Shown here in pieces: positions 53,143 through 62,283 of a stretch of 64,000 bases of DNA. Where the stretch lies: positions 1 through 64,000 of the forward strand of contig NZ_QGGV01000006.1 in NCBI RefSeq assembly GCF_003148765.1. Reading direction: 5' to 3'. This DNA is from Silicimonas algicola. Its GTDB lineage: Bacteria; Pseudomonadota; Alphaproteobacteria; Rhodobacterales; Rhodobacteraceae. The notes under the pieces are model-generated. The model ran no database searches and was not told where the DNA came from. It was given only the letters and a program-made list of their open reading frames with translations. Made by a program: the position numbers and the translations under genes. Numbering within the stretch: position 1 is the stretch's first letter; the number at the start of each line of letters is the position of its first letter.

Positions 53143-56100
53143 TCACGCGACCAGCGCCTCGGCCTTGCGGAGGTCGACCGAGACGAGTTGGCTCACGCCC
53201 TGCTCTGCCATCGTGACCCCGAAAAGGCGATCCATTCTCGCCATCGTCACCGCATGGTGGGTGATGATGAGGAAACGCGTTTCGGTGCGGCGGCACATCT
53301 CGTCCAGCAGGTCGCAGAAGCGTGTGACGTTGGCGTCGTCGAGTGGCGCGTCGACCTCGTCGAGAACGCAGATGGGGGCCGGGTTCGCGAGGAAGACGCC
53401 GAAGATCAACGCCAGCGCCGTCAGGGTCTGCTCGCCGCCCGAAAGCAGCGAGAGGGTCGCCAGCTTCTTGCCGGGCGGCTGGCACATGATCTCGAGACCG
53501 GCTTCCAGCGGATCGTCCGATTCGACCAGCACGAGCTTCGCCTCGCCGCCTCCGAAGAGGTGGGTGAAAAGGAGCGAGAAGTTCGAGTTCACCTGCTCGA
53601 ACGCCGTCAGCAGGCGCTCGCGGCCCTCCTTGTTCAGGCTGTTGATGCCGTTCCGAAGCGTGCGGATCGCATCCTCGAGGTCGGTCTTCTCGGTGACGAG
53701 CGTGTTGTGCTCTTCCTCGACGGCCTTGGCGTCTTCCTCGGCGCGGAGGTTCACGGCCCCAAGCGCGTCACGGTTCCGGCGCAGGCGAAGAACCTCGGTA
53801 TCGATCTTCTCGGCCGAAGGCATCGAGCCGGGGTCAGCATCGAGCGTCTCGAGCAGCTTCTGCGGTGTGGTGTCCTGTTCCTCGGCGATGCGCTCGGCGG
53901 CCGCTGCGACGGTGGCGCGGGCCGCTTCGGCGCGGGCCTCGGCTGCAGCGCGATGCTCGCGGGCTTCGGACGCGCGTCGCTCGGCGTCGCGTTCGGCGAC
54001 CTTGGCGTCGCGCTCGGCTGTCTCGGCCAGCGCAAGCGCGTCGGCGGCCTTTGCGCGCCGAGCTTCCGCAATGTCGAGTTCGCTGGACAAGGCGTCGCGG
54101 TCGGCGGCGATGCGGGCCGGGAGGTCCTTCGCCTCGGCCAGGTCCGCCTCGGACTGCGCCTGGCGTTCGGCCAGTTCGGCGATTCGTCCGCCGGCGCTCT
54201 CGAGACGCTTTTCCCATGTGGTACGTTCGCGCCCGATGTCGGCCAGCCGCTTCGCGCGCGCCTCGCCCTCGCGCTTCAGCTCGTCATGCGCGGACCGTCT
54301 GGCGATCATGGTCATCCGCGCGGCTTCCACGGTCATCTTGACGTCTTCCGCGGTCGCCCGAAGGGCTGCCAGGTCGTCGAGATCGGCAAAGGCGCGCTCG
54401 GCCTGTGTCAGGGCCGACCGCGCGGCCGTCGCCTCGTCCGCATGGCGCCGCGCGGCCATCTCCGCGGACTCCCGGCGGCCCTCGGCGATGTTGCGGTCGG
54501 CTTCGGAGCGGGAGAGGGCGCGACTTGCTTCGGTCAGCGCATGGTCGGCCGCGCGTCGGGCGTCTCGGGTCTCGGCGACGCGGGCGGACAAGGTCTCCAT
54601 CCGTGCTTTCAGGTGCTCGTGCGCGCGGGAGGCGCCCTCGGCCCGGGCCTTCGCTTCCTCGAGGTCCTGCTTCAACTCCTGAAGACGGTTGAGTTGCTCG
54701 AGGCGCAACGCGGCGGCCGAAGGCGCGTCGCCTGCGCCGGCACGAAATCCGTCCCACCTCCAGAGATCGCCCTCGGCGCTGACGAGGCGCTGACCGGGCA
54801 GCAGGTCGGCCTGAAGCCTTGCCCCGTCCTTGCGCCCGACGAGACCCACCTGAGACAGACGCCGCGACAGGACGGGCGGCACGCTGACGTAGTTCGACAG
54901 CGCCGCGACGCCCGTTGGCAGGTCCTGCACTGCACCGTATTTCGGAAGCTCTGCCCACCCTGAGGCGGCGTCGCCCTCGATGACCGGCGCGCGCAGGTCG
55001 TCGGCCAGCGCGGCGCCGATCGCCTTTTCGTAGCCCGACTTCACCGAGAGCAGGTCCATGACCTGACCGCCCTCGGCCGTGTCCCGGTCGACCAGGCGCG
55101 CGAGCGCGGCGACTTCGGCCTGAAGCGCCTTGGATTCACCTTCCGCCGAGGACCGGCTGGCGCGGGCCTCGGCCTCCTTGCCCTGGGCCGCCTCGCGGGC
55201 ATCGTCGGCCTCGGCGAGCGCTGTTTCGGCGGCCGTGGCGGCAGTGCCCGCCGTCGTCAGCGCCGTCTGGGCCGCCGCGAAGGCCTGGGCGGCCCTTGCG
55301 AGGTCGTCTGTCGCGGTCCGGGCTTCGCCGCGAGCTTTCGCCTCGGCCTCTTCGGACCGCGCGAGAGTGGTGCGGGAGTCGGAGAGAAGCCTCTCCGCCG
55401 ACTGGTGCCGGGCGGCCAGGCGCGCCACGTCCTCGGTCAGTTGCGAGAGCGCGTTCTCGCGGTCCTGAAGGATCTTCGCCGCCTCGTGAGCGTCCGCATT
55501 CGCGGCCACGAGTGCGGCGTCGTGGCCATCGCCGTCGGTTTCGAGCCTTGTCGCCTCGGAGGTCAGCGCCTCTATCGTGCGTCCCGCGTCGGCGTTCAGT
55601 TCGCGCTCGCGGTCGGCGTCACGCGAAAGCTGGGCGATGCGCGCATCGAGCGTCTCGATGGTCCGTGCCGCACGGGCCTCTTCCTCGTCGAGTTGTGTCG
55701 CGCGAAGCTGGAGACGGGCAAGAACGGCGGCGGCGATGGCCTCCTCCTCCCGCAGCGCGGGCAAGGCTTCCTCGGTCCTGGCGCGTTCGCCCGTCGCGCC
55801 GCGCGCGATCCGCTCGGCCTCGGCCGCAGCGCGGGTTCGCTCGGCGAGGTCGGCCTCGGCCGCGGTCCGCCCGCTCTCGGCCTCGCGCCAGCGGAGGTAG
55901 AGGAGAAGGCCCTCGGCATGGCGGAGTTCCTCGGCGATCTCGCGGTAGCGGCGCGCCTGCTTCGCCTGCCGCGCAAGCGACGCGAGCTGCTGCGCCAACT
56001 GCTCGATCACATCGTCGACGCGGGACAGGTTGGTCTCGGCCCCCCGCAGCTTCAGTTCGGCTTCGTGCCGACGCTGGTAGAGCCCCGATATCCCGGCCGC

Positions 56101-56598
56101 CTCTTCCAGCACGCGCCGACGGTTCTGCGGCTTGGCGTTGATGAGTTCCGATATCTGCCCCTGCCGCACCAGCGCGGGCGAATGCGCGCCCGTCGAGGCA
56201 TCGGCGAAAAGCATCTGCACGTCCCGGGCGCGGGCGTCCTTCGAGTTGACCTTGTAAGCGCTTCCGGCGTCGCGCGTGATGCGCCGCACGATGTCGAGCG
56301 TGTCGAGGTCGTTGAAGCCCGCCGGCGCCAGCCTGTCCGAGTTGTCGAGGTGCAGCGACACCTCGGCGAAGTTGCGGGCGGGCCGGGTCGACGCGCCGGC
56401 GAAGATCACGTCCTCCATCCCGCCGCCGCGCATCGCCGTGGGCCGGTTCTCGCCCATCACCCACCTCAACGCTTCGAGAAGGTTCGACTTGCCACAGCCA
56501 TTCGGACCCACGACGCCCGTCAGCCCTTCGGCGATGACAAGGTCTGTGGGGTCGACGAAGCTCTTGAAGCCGTTCAATCTGATGCGGTTGAAGCGCAA
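53143..56598 (-). CDS. smc: Chromosome segregation protein SMC
   Basis: 1151 residues when started at TTG 56598 (LRFNRIRLNGFKSFVDPTDL), the family N-terminus; an in-frame TTG at 56670 would add 24 unrelated residues. Walker A is VVGPNGCGKSN (about 29-39). Two long coiled-coil arms flank a hinge near 500-620. The C-terminal head has LLSGGEQTLTALALIFGVF and Walker B ICVLDEVDAPLDDANV. SMC forms the ScpAB condensin that organises and separates the chromosome. Length and motifs are as expected for Rhodobacterales. Confidence 0.96.
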   Translation of the reverse strand: MRFNRIRLNGFKSFVDPTDLVIAEGLTGVVGPNGCGKSNLLEALRWVMGENRPTAMRGGGMEDVIFAGASTRPARNFAEVSLHLDNSDRLAPAGFNDLDTLDIVRRITRDAGSAYKVNSKDARARDVQMLFADASTGAHSPALVRQGQISELINAKPQNRRRVLEEAAGISGLYQRRHEAELKLRGAETNLSRVDDVIEQLAQQLASLARQAKQARRYREIAEELRHAEGLLLYLRWREAESGRTAAEADLAERTRAAAEAERIARGATGERARTEEALPALREEEAIAAAVLARLQLRATQLDEEEARAARTIETLDARIAQLSRDADRERELNADAGRTIEALTSEATRLETDGDGHDAALVAANADAHEAAKILQDRENALSQLTEDVARLAARHQSAERLLSDSRTTLARSEEAEAKARGEARTATDDLARAAQAFAAAQTALTTAGTAATAAETALAEADDAREAAQGKEAEARASRSSAEGESKALQAEVAALARLVDRDTAEGGQVMDLLSVKSGYEKAIGAALADDLRAPVIEGDAASGWAELPKYGAVQDLPTGVAALSNYVSVPPVLSRRLSQVGLVGRKDGARLQADLLPGQRLVSAEGDLWRWDGFRAGAGDAPSAAALRLEQLNRLQELKQDLEEAKARAEGASRAHEHLKARMETLSARVAETRDARRAADHALTEASRALSRSEADRNIAEGRRESAEMAARRHADEATAARSALTQAERAFADLDDLAALRATAEDVKMTVEAARMTMIARRSAHDELKREGEARAKRLADIGRERTTWEKRLESAGGRIAELAERQAQSEADLAEAKDLPARIAADRDALSSELDIAEARRAKAADALALAETAERDAKVAERDAERRASEAREHRAAAEARAEAARATVAAAAERIAEEQDTTPQKLLETLDADPGSMPSAEKIDTEVLRLRRNRDALGAVNLRAEEDAKAVEEEHNTLVTEKTDLEDAIRTLRNGINSLNKEGRERLLTAFEQVNSNFSLLFTHLFGGGEAKLVLVESDDPLEAGLEIMCQPPGKKLATLSLLSGGEQTLTALALIFGVFLANPAPICVLDEVDAPLDDANVTRFCDLLDEMCRRTETRFLIITHHAVTMARMDRLFGVTMAEQGVSQLVSVDLRKAEALVA

Positions 56599-56728
56599 GT
56601 GCGATCCGTGGAGTGATTCCGGTGCGGGAGTGTCCGGCGGAGGGCCGTGCGAGTCAACGCGGAACCCCAAGGACGGTGTGTTGGTCTGCGGTTATCCACA
56701 AGATATTGGCTGACGGGAGGATGAACCA

Positions 56729-57316
56729 ATGGGCGATGCGGACAGACGCGCCGGTGTCTTCTACGATCGAGCCGGGGCCTGGGCGGACGAAATGCGGGCA
56801 CTGAGGGCCATCCTTCTCGCCAGCCCTCTCGACGAGGCCTTCAAGTGGCGGCAGCCGGTCTACATGTGGGAGGGCGCGAACCTGGCCCTCGTGGGGGCAT
56901 TCAGGGCGGACTGCGTGCTGTCCTTCTTCAAGGGCGTTCTCCTGACGGACCCCGAAGGTATCCTCGTCCCGCCTGGAGACAACAGCCGCAGCGCGCGGGT
57001 CGCGCGATTCACCTCCGTCGAAGACATAGAAACGGCGGCGCCTGCCTTGCGCGCCCTCATCGACGAAGCGATCCGACTGGAGTCGGAAGGCGCCATGGTC
57101 GATCTGCCGAAAGACGACCTCGACCCGCCCGCCGAACTCATCGACGCCCTCGACGCCGATGAGCCCTTGAGGGAGGCGTTCGAGGCGCTGACGCCCGGCC
57201 GGCGCCGAAGCTGGATCCTGCACCTGAACGGCGCGAAACAATCCGCCACCCGCTCCGCCCGTATCGAGAAGGCGCGCGACCGCATCCTCGCGGGCAAGGG
57301 GCTGAACGACCGTTAG
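56729..57316 (+). CDS. DUF1801/YdeI-type protein
   Basis: 195 residues. The N-terminal DUF1801-like domain has LDEAFKWRQPVYMWEGANLALVGAF and FFKGVLLTDPEGILVPPGDNSRSARVARF, and the C-terminal part is the YdeI-like EAFEALTPGRRRSWILHLNGAKQSATRSARIEKARDRI. Such proteins are small, soluble and of poorly known role, sometimes tied to stress tolerance. It is divergent from smc. Confidence 0.85.
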   Translation: MGDADRRAGVFYDRAGAWADEMRALRAILLASPLDEAFKWRQPVYMWEGANLALVGAFRADCVLSFFKGVLLTDPEGILVPPGDNSRSARVARFTSVEDIETAAPALRALIDEAIRLESEGAMVDLPKDDLDPPAELIDALDADEPLREAFEALTPGRRRSWILHLNGAKQSATRSARIEKARDRILAGKGLNDR

Positions 57317-57352
57317 TTGCCGGGCCACGCGCAAGGCGCTATCCCCTCGTCC

Positions 57353-58132
57353 ATGAACGGCCAGACCGAAACCACAGCCGACCGGATCGACCCGGCCAGG
57401 GCCACCGCCCTTCTCGCCACACTCGGTCTCGAGGGGCGCGCGGAGGTGGGGACCGAGATGCCGCCCTTGTCGCATCTCGCCTTCTTCTGGCACGCCGTGC
57501 CCGAAACCGGTCTTGGACGTGACGGGCACGCGCATCTGGGCGGCCTGATCCCGGACCTTGGTCTGCCGATTCGGATGTGGGCTGGAGGGCGGCTGACGTT
57601 TCATCGTCCCTTCCGCGCGGGTGTCGCGGCGGAGCGGATCTCGCGTCTGACGACCGTGCAGAAGAAGGAGGGCCGGTCTGGAAAGCTGGCTTTCGTGACA
57701 CTTCGGCACGACATCCGGCAGAGCAACATGCCCGTCCTCACCGAAGAGCAGGACATCGTCTATCGCGAGCCTGGCGAGTTGACGCGAGAGCCGCCGGTAG
57801 AGACGCAGGACGTCGAGGAGCGGCGCGCGCTCAAGCTGTCCGAGATCACGCTGTTCCGCTATTCGGCGCTGACGTTCAACGCACACCGCATCCACTACGA
57901 CGCCGAGTATTGCCGGGAGGAGGGCTATTCCGGCCTCGTCGTCCACGGTCCCCTGATGGCGACTGCGTTGGCCAATTTCGCCGCCGATACAATCGGACGG
58001 CTCAAGAGGTTCTCGTTCCGCGCGACCTCGCCCCTGATCCTGGGCGACGTGGCCTGGCTTTGCCGGAGTGGCGGGCGCTATTGGGTCGAAGGTCCGCGCC
58101 GGCGTCTCTGCATGACCGCCGAGGCGCAGTAG
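57353..58132 (+). CDS. MaoC-like dehydratase (mesaconyl-C4-CoA hydratase/HTD2 type)
   Basis: 259 residues from ATG 57353. The N-terminal hot-dog half contains MPPLSHLAFFWHAVPETGLGRDGHAHLGG and PIRMWAGGRLTFHRPFRAG. The second half contains LFRYSALTFNAHRIHYDAEYCREEGYSGLVVHGPLMATAL, with the hydratase residues Asn/His and the HGP turn. This is the pattern of mesaconyl-CoA hydratases and FAS1-like dehydratases acting on acyl-CoA or ACP. It follows the DUF1801 gene by 36 bases. Confidence 0.82.
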   Translation: MNGQTETTADRIDPARATALLATLGLEGRAEVGTEMPPLSHLAFFWHAVPETGLGRDGHAHLGGLIPDLGLPIRMWAGGRLTFHRPFRAGVAAERISRLTTVQKKEGRSGKLAFVTLRHDIRQSNMPVLTEEQDIVYREPGELTREPPVETQDVEERRALKLSEITLFRYSALTFNAHRIHYDAEYCREEGYSGLVVHGPLMATALANFAADTIGRLKRFSFRATSPLILGDVAWLCRSGGRYWVEGPRRRLCMTAEAQ

Positions 58133-58135
58133 CGT

Positions 58136-59140
58136 TCAGGCCCGGAAGGCGTCCGGGATCCGGTCTCGTCCGTCGAGGACCAGGTCGCAGATGACCCGCG
58201 CCACGAGAGGCGCCACGCCGAAGCCGATCTTGAAGCCGCCGTTCGCCACGAAATGCCCGGGCCGCGCCGGGATAGGGCCGAGCAAGGGCGCGCGGCTTGC
58301 GGCGCGGGGGCGCACGCCGGCCCATCTCTGGATCACCTCGGCGCCTTTCAGGATCGGCAGCACCTCGCCCGCGCGACGGATGACGTCGTCCAGCGCTTCG
58401 TCGGTCGAAGCGGGATCGTCGAACTCGCGTTCCGAGGTCGAGCCGACGGCGACCGTCCCGTCGGCGTGGGGCACGATGTGAAGGGACGAGGCGAAGATCT
58501 GCGGATGCCCGCGCGCGTCATGGCGCAGCAGCGCCGCCTGGCCCTTGACGCCCGTGCCGGCGTCCATCTCGACAAGGCCGCGCCATCCTGTGGCCCAGAC
58601 CGTGGGCGTGCTGTCGTCGGCGTCCGCCATGATCTCGACCCCGCGCGACCGAAGCGCCGCCGTTAGGCTCTCGATGGCGCGTCGCGGGTGAACGCGGGCG
58701 GACAGGTCGTCGCGGATGTAAAGACCTGTGGGCGAGGCAGGGCGCCACTGGCCCACCTCGGCCTCGTCGATCACATCCCAGTTTGCCCACCCCCTCCAGT
58801 TCCGCATGGCGGCCTCGGCGCGGGTGCGGGCGAGGACGACGTCGCGGTCGGAATGAAGCGGTTGCAGCCGACCAAGACGCCCATATCCCGCAGAGATGCC
58901 CGAGACTGCTTCCACCGCCTCCCAAAAAGGCGCCTGGAGCATCAGGCTTTCGAGCTGAAAGTCCTTCTTTTCATTCCAGGAATCCGGCGTGTGAGGCTGC
59001 AGCGCGCCGACGATGCCTCCCGAGGCTCCGGCTCCCGGACCGGCGGGGTCCACGACCCGCACGTGTGCGCCGCGCGATTCCGCTTCCCAGGCCACCGACA
59101 GGCCGAAGATCCCGGCGCCCCGGACCGTCAGATCGACCAT
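58136..59140 (-). CDS. FAD-dependent oxidoreductase (MnmC C-terminal/DAO type)
   Basis: 334 residues from ATG 59140 (MVDLTVRGAGIFGLSVAWEAESRG, with the FAD-binding GAGIFG). DPAGPGAGASGGIVGALQPH (about 40-59), WATGWRGLVEMDAG and the C-terminal RPRAASRAPLLGPIP..PGHFVANGGFKIGFGVAPLVA follow. This resembles the oxidase half of E. coli MnmC, which removes the carboxymethyl group from cmnm5s2U34 of tRNA. The adjacent divergent gene is mnmD, so both halves of MnmC are present as separate proteins. Another glycine/D-amino acid oxidase role is possible. Confidence 0.8.
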   Translation of the reverse strand: MVDLTVRGAGIFGLSVAWEAESRGAHVRVVDPAGPGAGASGGIVGALQPHTPDSWNEKKDFQLESLMLQAPFWEAVEAVSGISAGYGRLGRLQPLHSDRDVVLARTRAEAAMRNWRGWANWDVIDEAEVGQWRPASPTGLYIRDDLSARVHPRRAIESLTAALRSRGVEIMADADDSTPTVWATGWRGLVEMDAGTGVKGQAALLRHDARGHPQIFASSLHIVPHADGTVAVGSTSEREFDDPASTDEALDDVIRRAGEVLPILKGAEVIQRWAGVRPRAASRAPLLGPIPARPGHFVANGGFKIGFGVAPLVARVICDLVLDGRDRIPDAFRA

Positions 59141-59201
59141 TGCCAAAGCACCCCCTCCTTGCCAGTGTCGCGCCCGAACCGTCGCCTTGATAGGGCAGAG
59201 C

Positions 59202-59873
59202 GTGGCCGACGACCAGCATCCCCACATCCTCTGGCGAGGCGACGTTCCCGTCGCTACGGCGTTCGACGATCCCTATTTCTCGCTCGACGACGGCTTGGCC
59301 GAGACGCGCTACGTTTTCCTTGCGGGAAACGGCCTGCCAGATGGCTTCCGGCCTGGATTCCGCATCGCCGAGCTGGGTTTCGGTACGGGCCTGAATGCGC
59401 TGGTGGCTGCGCGTGCCTGGGCGGAGTCGGGGCAGGTGGGGCGCCTGTCCTTCACGAGCTTCGAGCGATTTCCGCTGACCGCCGCCGACATGGCGCGCGC
59501 GCTGGCTGTGTTCCCCGACCTCGCCGATCTGTCCCGCCCGCTGGTCGAGGCGCGAGAGCGGGGCGAGACCCGGATCGCGCTGCCCTTCCTGGATCTGACG
59601 CTCGTCATCGGCGACGCGCGCGAGACGCTGCCCCTGTGGGACGGCGCGGCGGACGCCTGGTTCCTCGACGGTTTCGCCCCGGCGCGGAACCCCGAGTTGT
59701 GGGCACCATCCCTGTTGGCGGAGGTGGCCCGCCACACTGCGCCGGGCGGGACCGCCGCAACCTACACCGCCGCGGGCGCGGTGCGGCGCGCTTTGGCCGA
59801 GGCGGGCTTCGTCGTCGAGAGGCGCGACGGTTACGGCCGCAAGCGGCACATGACCGCGGCGCGCCTGGCGTGA
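59202..59873 (+). CDS. mnmD: tRNA 5-methylaminomethyl-2-thiouridine methyltransferase MnmD
   Basis: 223 residues from GTG 59202. SAM motif AELGFGTGLNALVAARAW (about 61-78), LTLVIGDARETLPLWDGAADAWFLDGFAPARNPELWAP (about 132-169) and TYTAAGAVRRALAEAGF. This is the DUF752/MnmD methyltransferase that finishes mnm5s2U34 in tRNA. AGGGCAG lies upstream of the GTG. Divergent from the FAD oxidoreductase by 61 bases; overlaps the DMT exporter gene by GTGA. Confidence 0.88.
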   Translation: MADDQHPHILWRGDVPVATAFDDPYFSLDDGLAETRYVFLAGNGLPDGFRPGFRIAELGFGTGLNALVAARAWAESGQVGRLSFTSFERFPLTAADMARALAVFPDLADLSRPLVEARERGETRIALPFLDLTLVIGDARETLPLWDGAADAWFLDGFAPARNPELWAPSLLAEVARHTAPGGTAATYTAAGAVRRALAEAGFVVERRDGYGRKRHMTAARLA

Positions 59874-60754
59874 TCGAGCAATCGAACCGACGCGGGATCG
59901 TCCTGATGATCCTGACGACGCTCGTCTTCTCGGCGCAGGACGGCATCTCGCGTCATCTCGCGGAGAGCTATAACACGCTGATGGTCGTGATGATCCGCTA
60001 CTGGTTCTTCGCGGCCTTTGTCATCCTGATCTCGACCAGGAAAGCCGGAGGCGTGCGAGCCGCTGCGGCGACCTCGCAGCCCTGGCTTCAGGGCTTCCGG
60101 GGCGTCCTCCTCGCACTGGAGATCTGCGTCGCCGTTTACGGTTTTACCCTTGTGGGCCTCGTGGAAAGTCACGCGATCTTCGCGACCTATCCGCTTCTCA
60201 TCACGGCGCTGGCGGGTCCGGTCCTGGGCGAGGTCGCCGGATGGCGGCGGTGGCTCGCCATCCTGGTCGGCTTCGCGGGCATGGTCATCATCCTCGACCC
60301 CGGGTCGGGCGTCTTCAAGCCGGCAGCCGTGGTGCCCTTCGTTTCGGCGCTCATGTTCGCGCTCTACGGACTTCTGACGCGATACGCCGCGCGCCGCGAC
60401 AGCGCGGCGACGAGCTTTTTCTGGACCGGCACGACGGGCGCGGTGGCGATGACGGTCATCGGTCTGCCGGCCTGGACGCCGATGCAGGGGACGGACTGGC
60501 TATGGATATCGGCGCTCTGCGTCACCGGGGCGACGGGACACTGGCTTCTCATCAAGACCTACGAGGTGGCCGAGGCGAGCGCGGTGCAGCCCTTCGCGTA
60601 CTTCCAACTCGTCTTCGCCTCGACGATCGGGATCCTGCTGTTTGGCGAGACACTTCGCACCAACGTCGCGGTCGGAACCGCAATCATCGTGGCTGCTGGC
60701 ATCTTCACGCTGTGGCGCGCCCATGTCCGGGCGCGCCGGGGAGGCAGATCCTAG
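59870..60754 (+). CDS. EamA/DMT-family transporter
   Basis: 294 residues, ten helices in two EamA halves (about 8-140 and 150-285). Family features: VFSAQDGISRHLAESYNTLMVVMIRYWFFAAF, EVAGWRRWLAILVGFAGMVIIL and ASAVQPFAYFQLVFASTIGILLFGE. The GTG start overlaps the mnmD stop (GTGA), so it is probably co-transcribed. The exported metabolite is unknown. Confidence 0.87.
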   Translation: MIEQSNRRGIVLMILTTLVFSAQDGISRHLAESYNTLMVVMIRYWFFAAFVILISTRKAGGVRAAAATSQPWLQGFRGVLLALEICVAVYGFTLVGLVESHAIFATYPLLITALAGPVLGEVAGWRRWLAILVGFAGMVIILDPGSGVFKPAAVVPFVSALMFALYGLLTRYAARRDSAATSFFWTGTTGAVAMTVIGLPAWTPMQGTDWLWISALCVTGATGHWLLIKTYEVAEASAVQPFAYFQLVFASTIGILLFGETLRTNVAVGTAIIVAAGIFTLWRAHVRARRGGRS

Positions 60755-61359
60755 CCTGCGCGCTGGACGTCCTGGATCAGGGCGTCGATGTTGCCGCCGC
60801 GGCGGTCGAGCATCGCGCCGATCTCGGCCCGCTCCGACTTGAGAAGGCTGATGCCCTCGATCAGCAGGTCGAAGAACTTGTCCGACCCTGAACGGTCGGA
60901 GACCATGAAGCTGATCGCGAAGGGCGCCTGGCCCTTCATCTTCGCCACGGCCTGAACCTCCTGGAAGCTCTTCACGGTACGCGCGCCGGTCACCTGGATC
61001 TGGGTGCCGACGAAGTCGCGGAAGCGCTTGCCGTACTTCCGCGCCATGTAGCCCGCGAAGGCTCCGGTAAAGGCCTGCATCTGGCCGGCCGAGGCAGAGC
61101 GCGCCGGCGGCCCGAGAGCGGTGCGCGCGATGGTCGGCACGTCCGCGTAGCGGCGGAATATCTTCTCGAACTCGCCGTACATCGCGCCTTCCGAGCGACC
61201 CGAGTTGATGACGGCGTTTATCTCGGCCACGGCCTGATCGATGAGCGAGCGCGCCTGACCCTCGGTCAGCGCGAAGACCTGTCGGGGCAGGACGGCCAGC
61301 AGAAACAGGGCGGCGCCACCGGCAAGGACGGTGCGGCGGGAGATGTGGGTGTCACTCAT
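60751..61359 (-). CDS. mlaC: MlaC/Ttg2D-like phospholipid-binding protein
   Basis: 202 residues from ATG 61359. A twin-arginine-like signal (HISRRTVLAGGAALFLLAVL) leads to the periplasm. The MlaC domain follows, with RRYADVPTIARTALGPPAR, FTGAFAGYMARKYGKRFRDF and VSDRSGSDKFFDLLIEGISLLKSERAEIGAML. MlaC ferries phospholipids between outer-membrane MlaA and the inner-membrane MlaFEDB pump. It overlaps mlaA by 8 bases. mlaFEDB is not in this window. Confidence 0.88.
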   Translation of the reverse strand: MSDTHISRRTVLAGGAALFLLAVLPRQVFALTEGQARSLIDQAVAEINAVINSGRSEGAMYGEFEKIFRRYADVPTIARTALGPPARSASAGQMQAFTGAFAGYMARKYGKRFRDFVGTQIQVTGARTVKSFQEVQAVAKMKGQAPFAISFMVSDRSGSDKFFDLLIEGISLLKSERAEIGAMLDRRGGNIDALIQDVQRAG

Positions 61360-62113
61360 AAATGCCCTCATATACGTCTTCATACAGGTTCTCATAGGGA
61401 TCATAGGCGTTCTCGGCGGAACCCTGCCCGGTCAGCCGGAACCGTCGGCTTTCGAGGTAGTAGAGACGAAGCTGAGCATAGCTGTCAGCGCTGTCATAGA
61501 GAATGCTGTCGAGCGACTCCCCATAGGTATAGCGTGAATCCAGCACCGAGGGCAGCGCGGTCGCTGCGGCGATTTCGGTCCCGTCTTCCCATGAGTTGAT
61601 CGGGTTCGTCAGCACGTCGACCACCTTGCCGAAGGCGTCGCGTTCGGTCGAAGGCCCGAAGAGCGGCAGTTCCAGATAGGCGCCCTCGCGGACGCCCCAG
61701 ACGGCCATCGTGTCGGCGAACCCTGTCGGCCGCGCCTCGAGACCGAAACTGGACCCTGCGGGATCGAAGAGCCCAAAGACGCCCAGGGTCGAGTTGACGA
61801 GGAAGCGCGACAGGTTGTGGCCCGCATCCTCGATGTTGCCCTGGAGGATGTCGTTCGCCACCGTCCGGGGACCGTCGAGGTTCGAGGCGGCGTTCGACAG
61901 GCTTGCCCGGACGGGTGCCGGAACGGCGGTGCCATAAGCTTTGCCCGCAGGACGGAAGAAGATGCGGTCCGCGCCTTTGTTGGCGGCGTGCGTGGCGCGG
62001 TTCACGCTTTCGTACGGATCGTTGACGCCTCCCGACTCGCTCGGCGCAGAGCATCCGGCAAGCACCGCGAACGCGCCGACGGCGATGAAGGTTGGCAGCT
62101 TGGCGTTAGACAT
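61352..62113 (-). CDS. mlaA: MlaA/VacJ-family outer membrane lipoprotein
   Basis: 253 residues. Signal with lipobox VLAGC (Cys21). The MlaA core has VNDPYESVNRATHAANKGADRIFFRPAGKAYG (about 30-61), LQGNIEDAGHNLSRFLVNSTLGVFGLFDPA (about 89-118), TMAVWGVREGAYLELPLFGPS (about 134-154) and DSILYDSADSYAQLRLYYLESRRF. The acidic, Tyr-rich tail (NAYDPYENLYEDVYEGIYE) is unusual for the family. It acts with MlaC in retrograde lipid transport. Confidence 0.92.
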   Translation of the reverse strand: MSNAKLPTFIAVGAFAVLAGCSAPSESGGVNDPYESVNRATHAANKGADRIFFRPAGKAYGTAVPAPVRASLSNAASNLDGPRTVANDILQGNIEDAGHNLSRFLVNSTLGVFGLFDPAGSSFGLEARPTGFADTMAVWGVREGAYLELPLFGPSTERDAFGKVVDVLTNPINSWEDGTEIAAATALPSVLDSRYTYGESLDSILYDSADSYAQLRLYYLESRRFRLTGQGSAENAYDPYENLYEDVYEGIYE

Positions 62114-62283
62114 CCCAGAGACCCAGCAGACTAAGGTTCGATCGTGACACAGGGCTTCAAGATAAGACGAGCCCGCGCGGAATGACAGTCCGTGCCGTGA
62201 AAAGCCCCCGAAAGATAAAACATGTTGCAGAGCCGGCGCGGCCTCTGGAAGGTGGCGGCGAAATGGATGCAGGAGGCTGCCAG

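Noticed and set aside
52948-54963. A ~670-codon open frame on the plus strand
   Set aside because: It is antisense to smc, whose coiled coil gives long open shadows in several frames.
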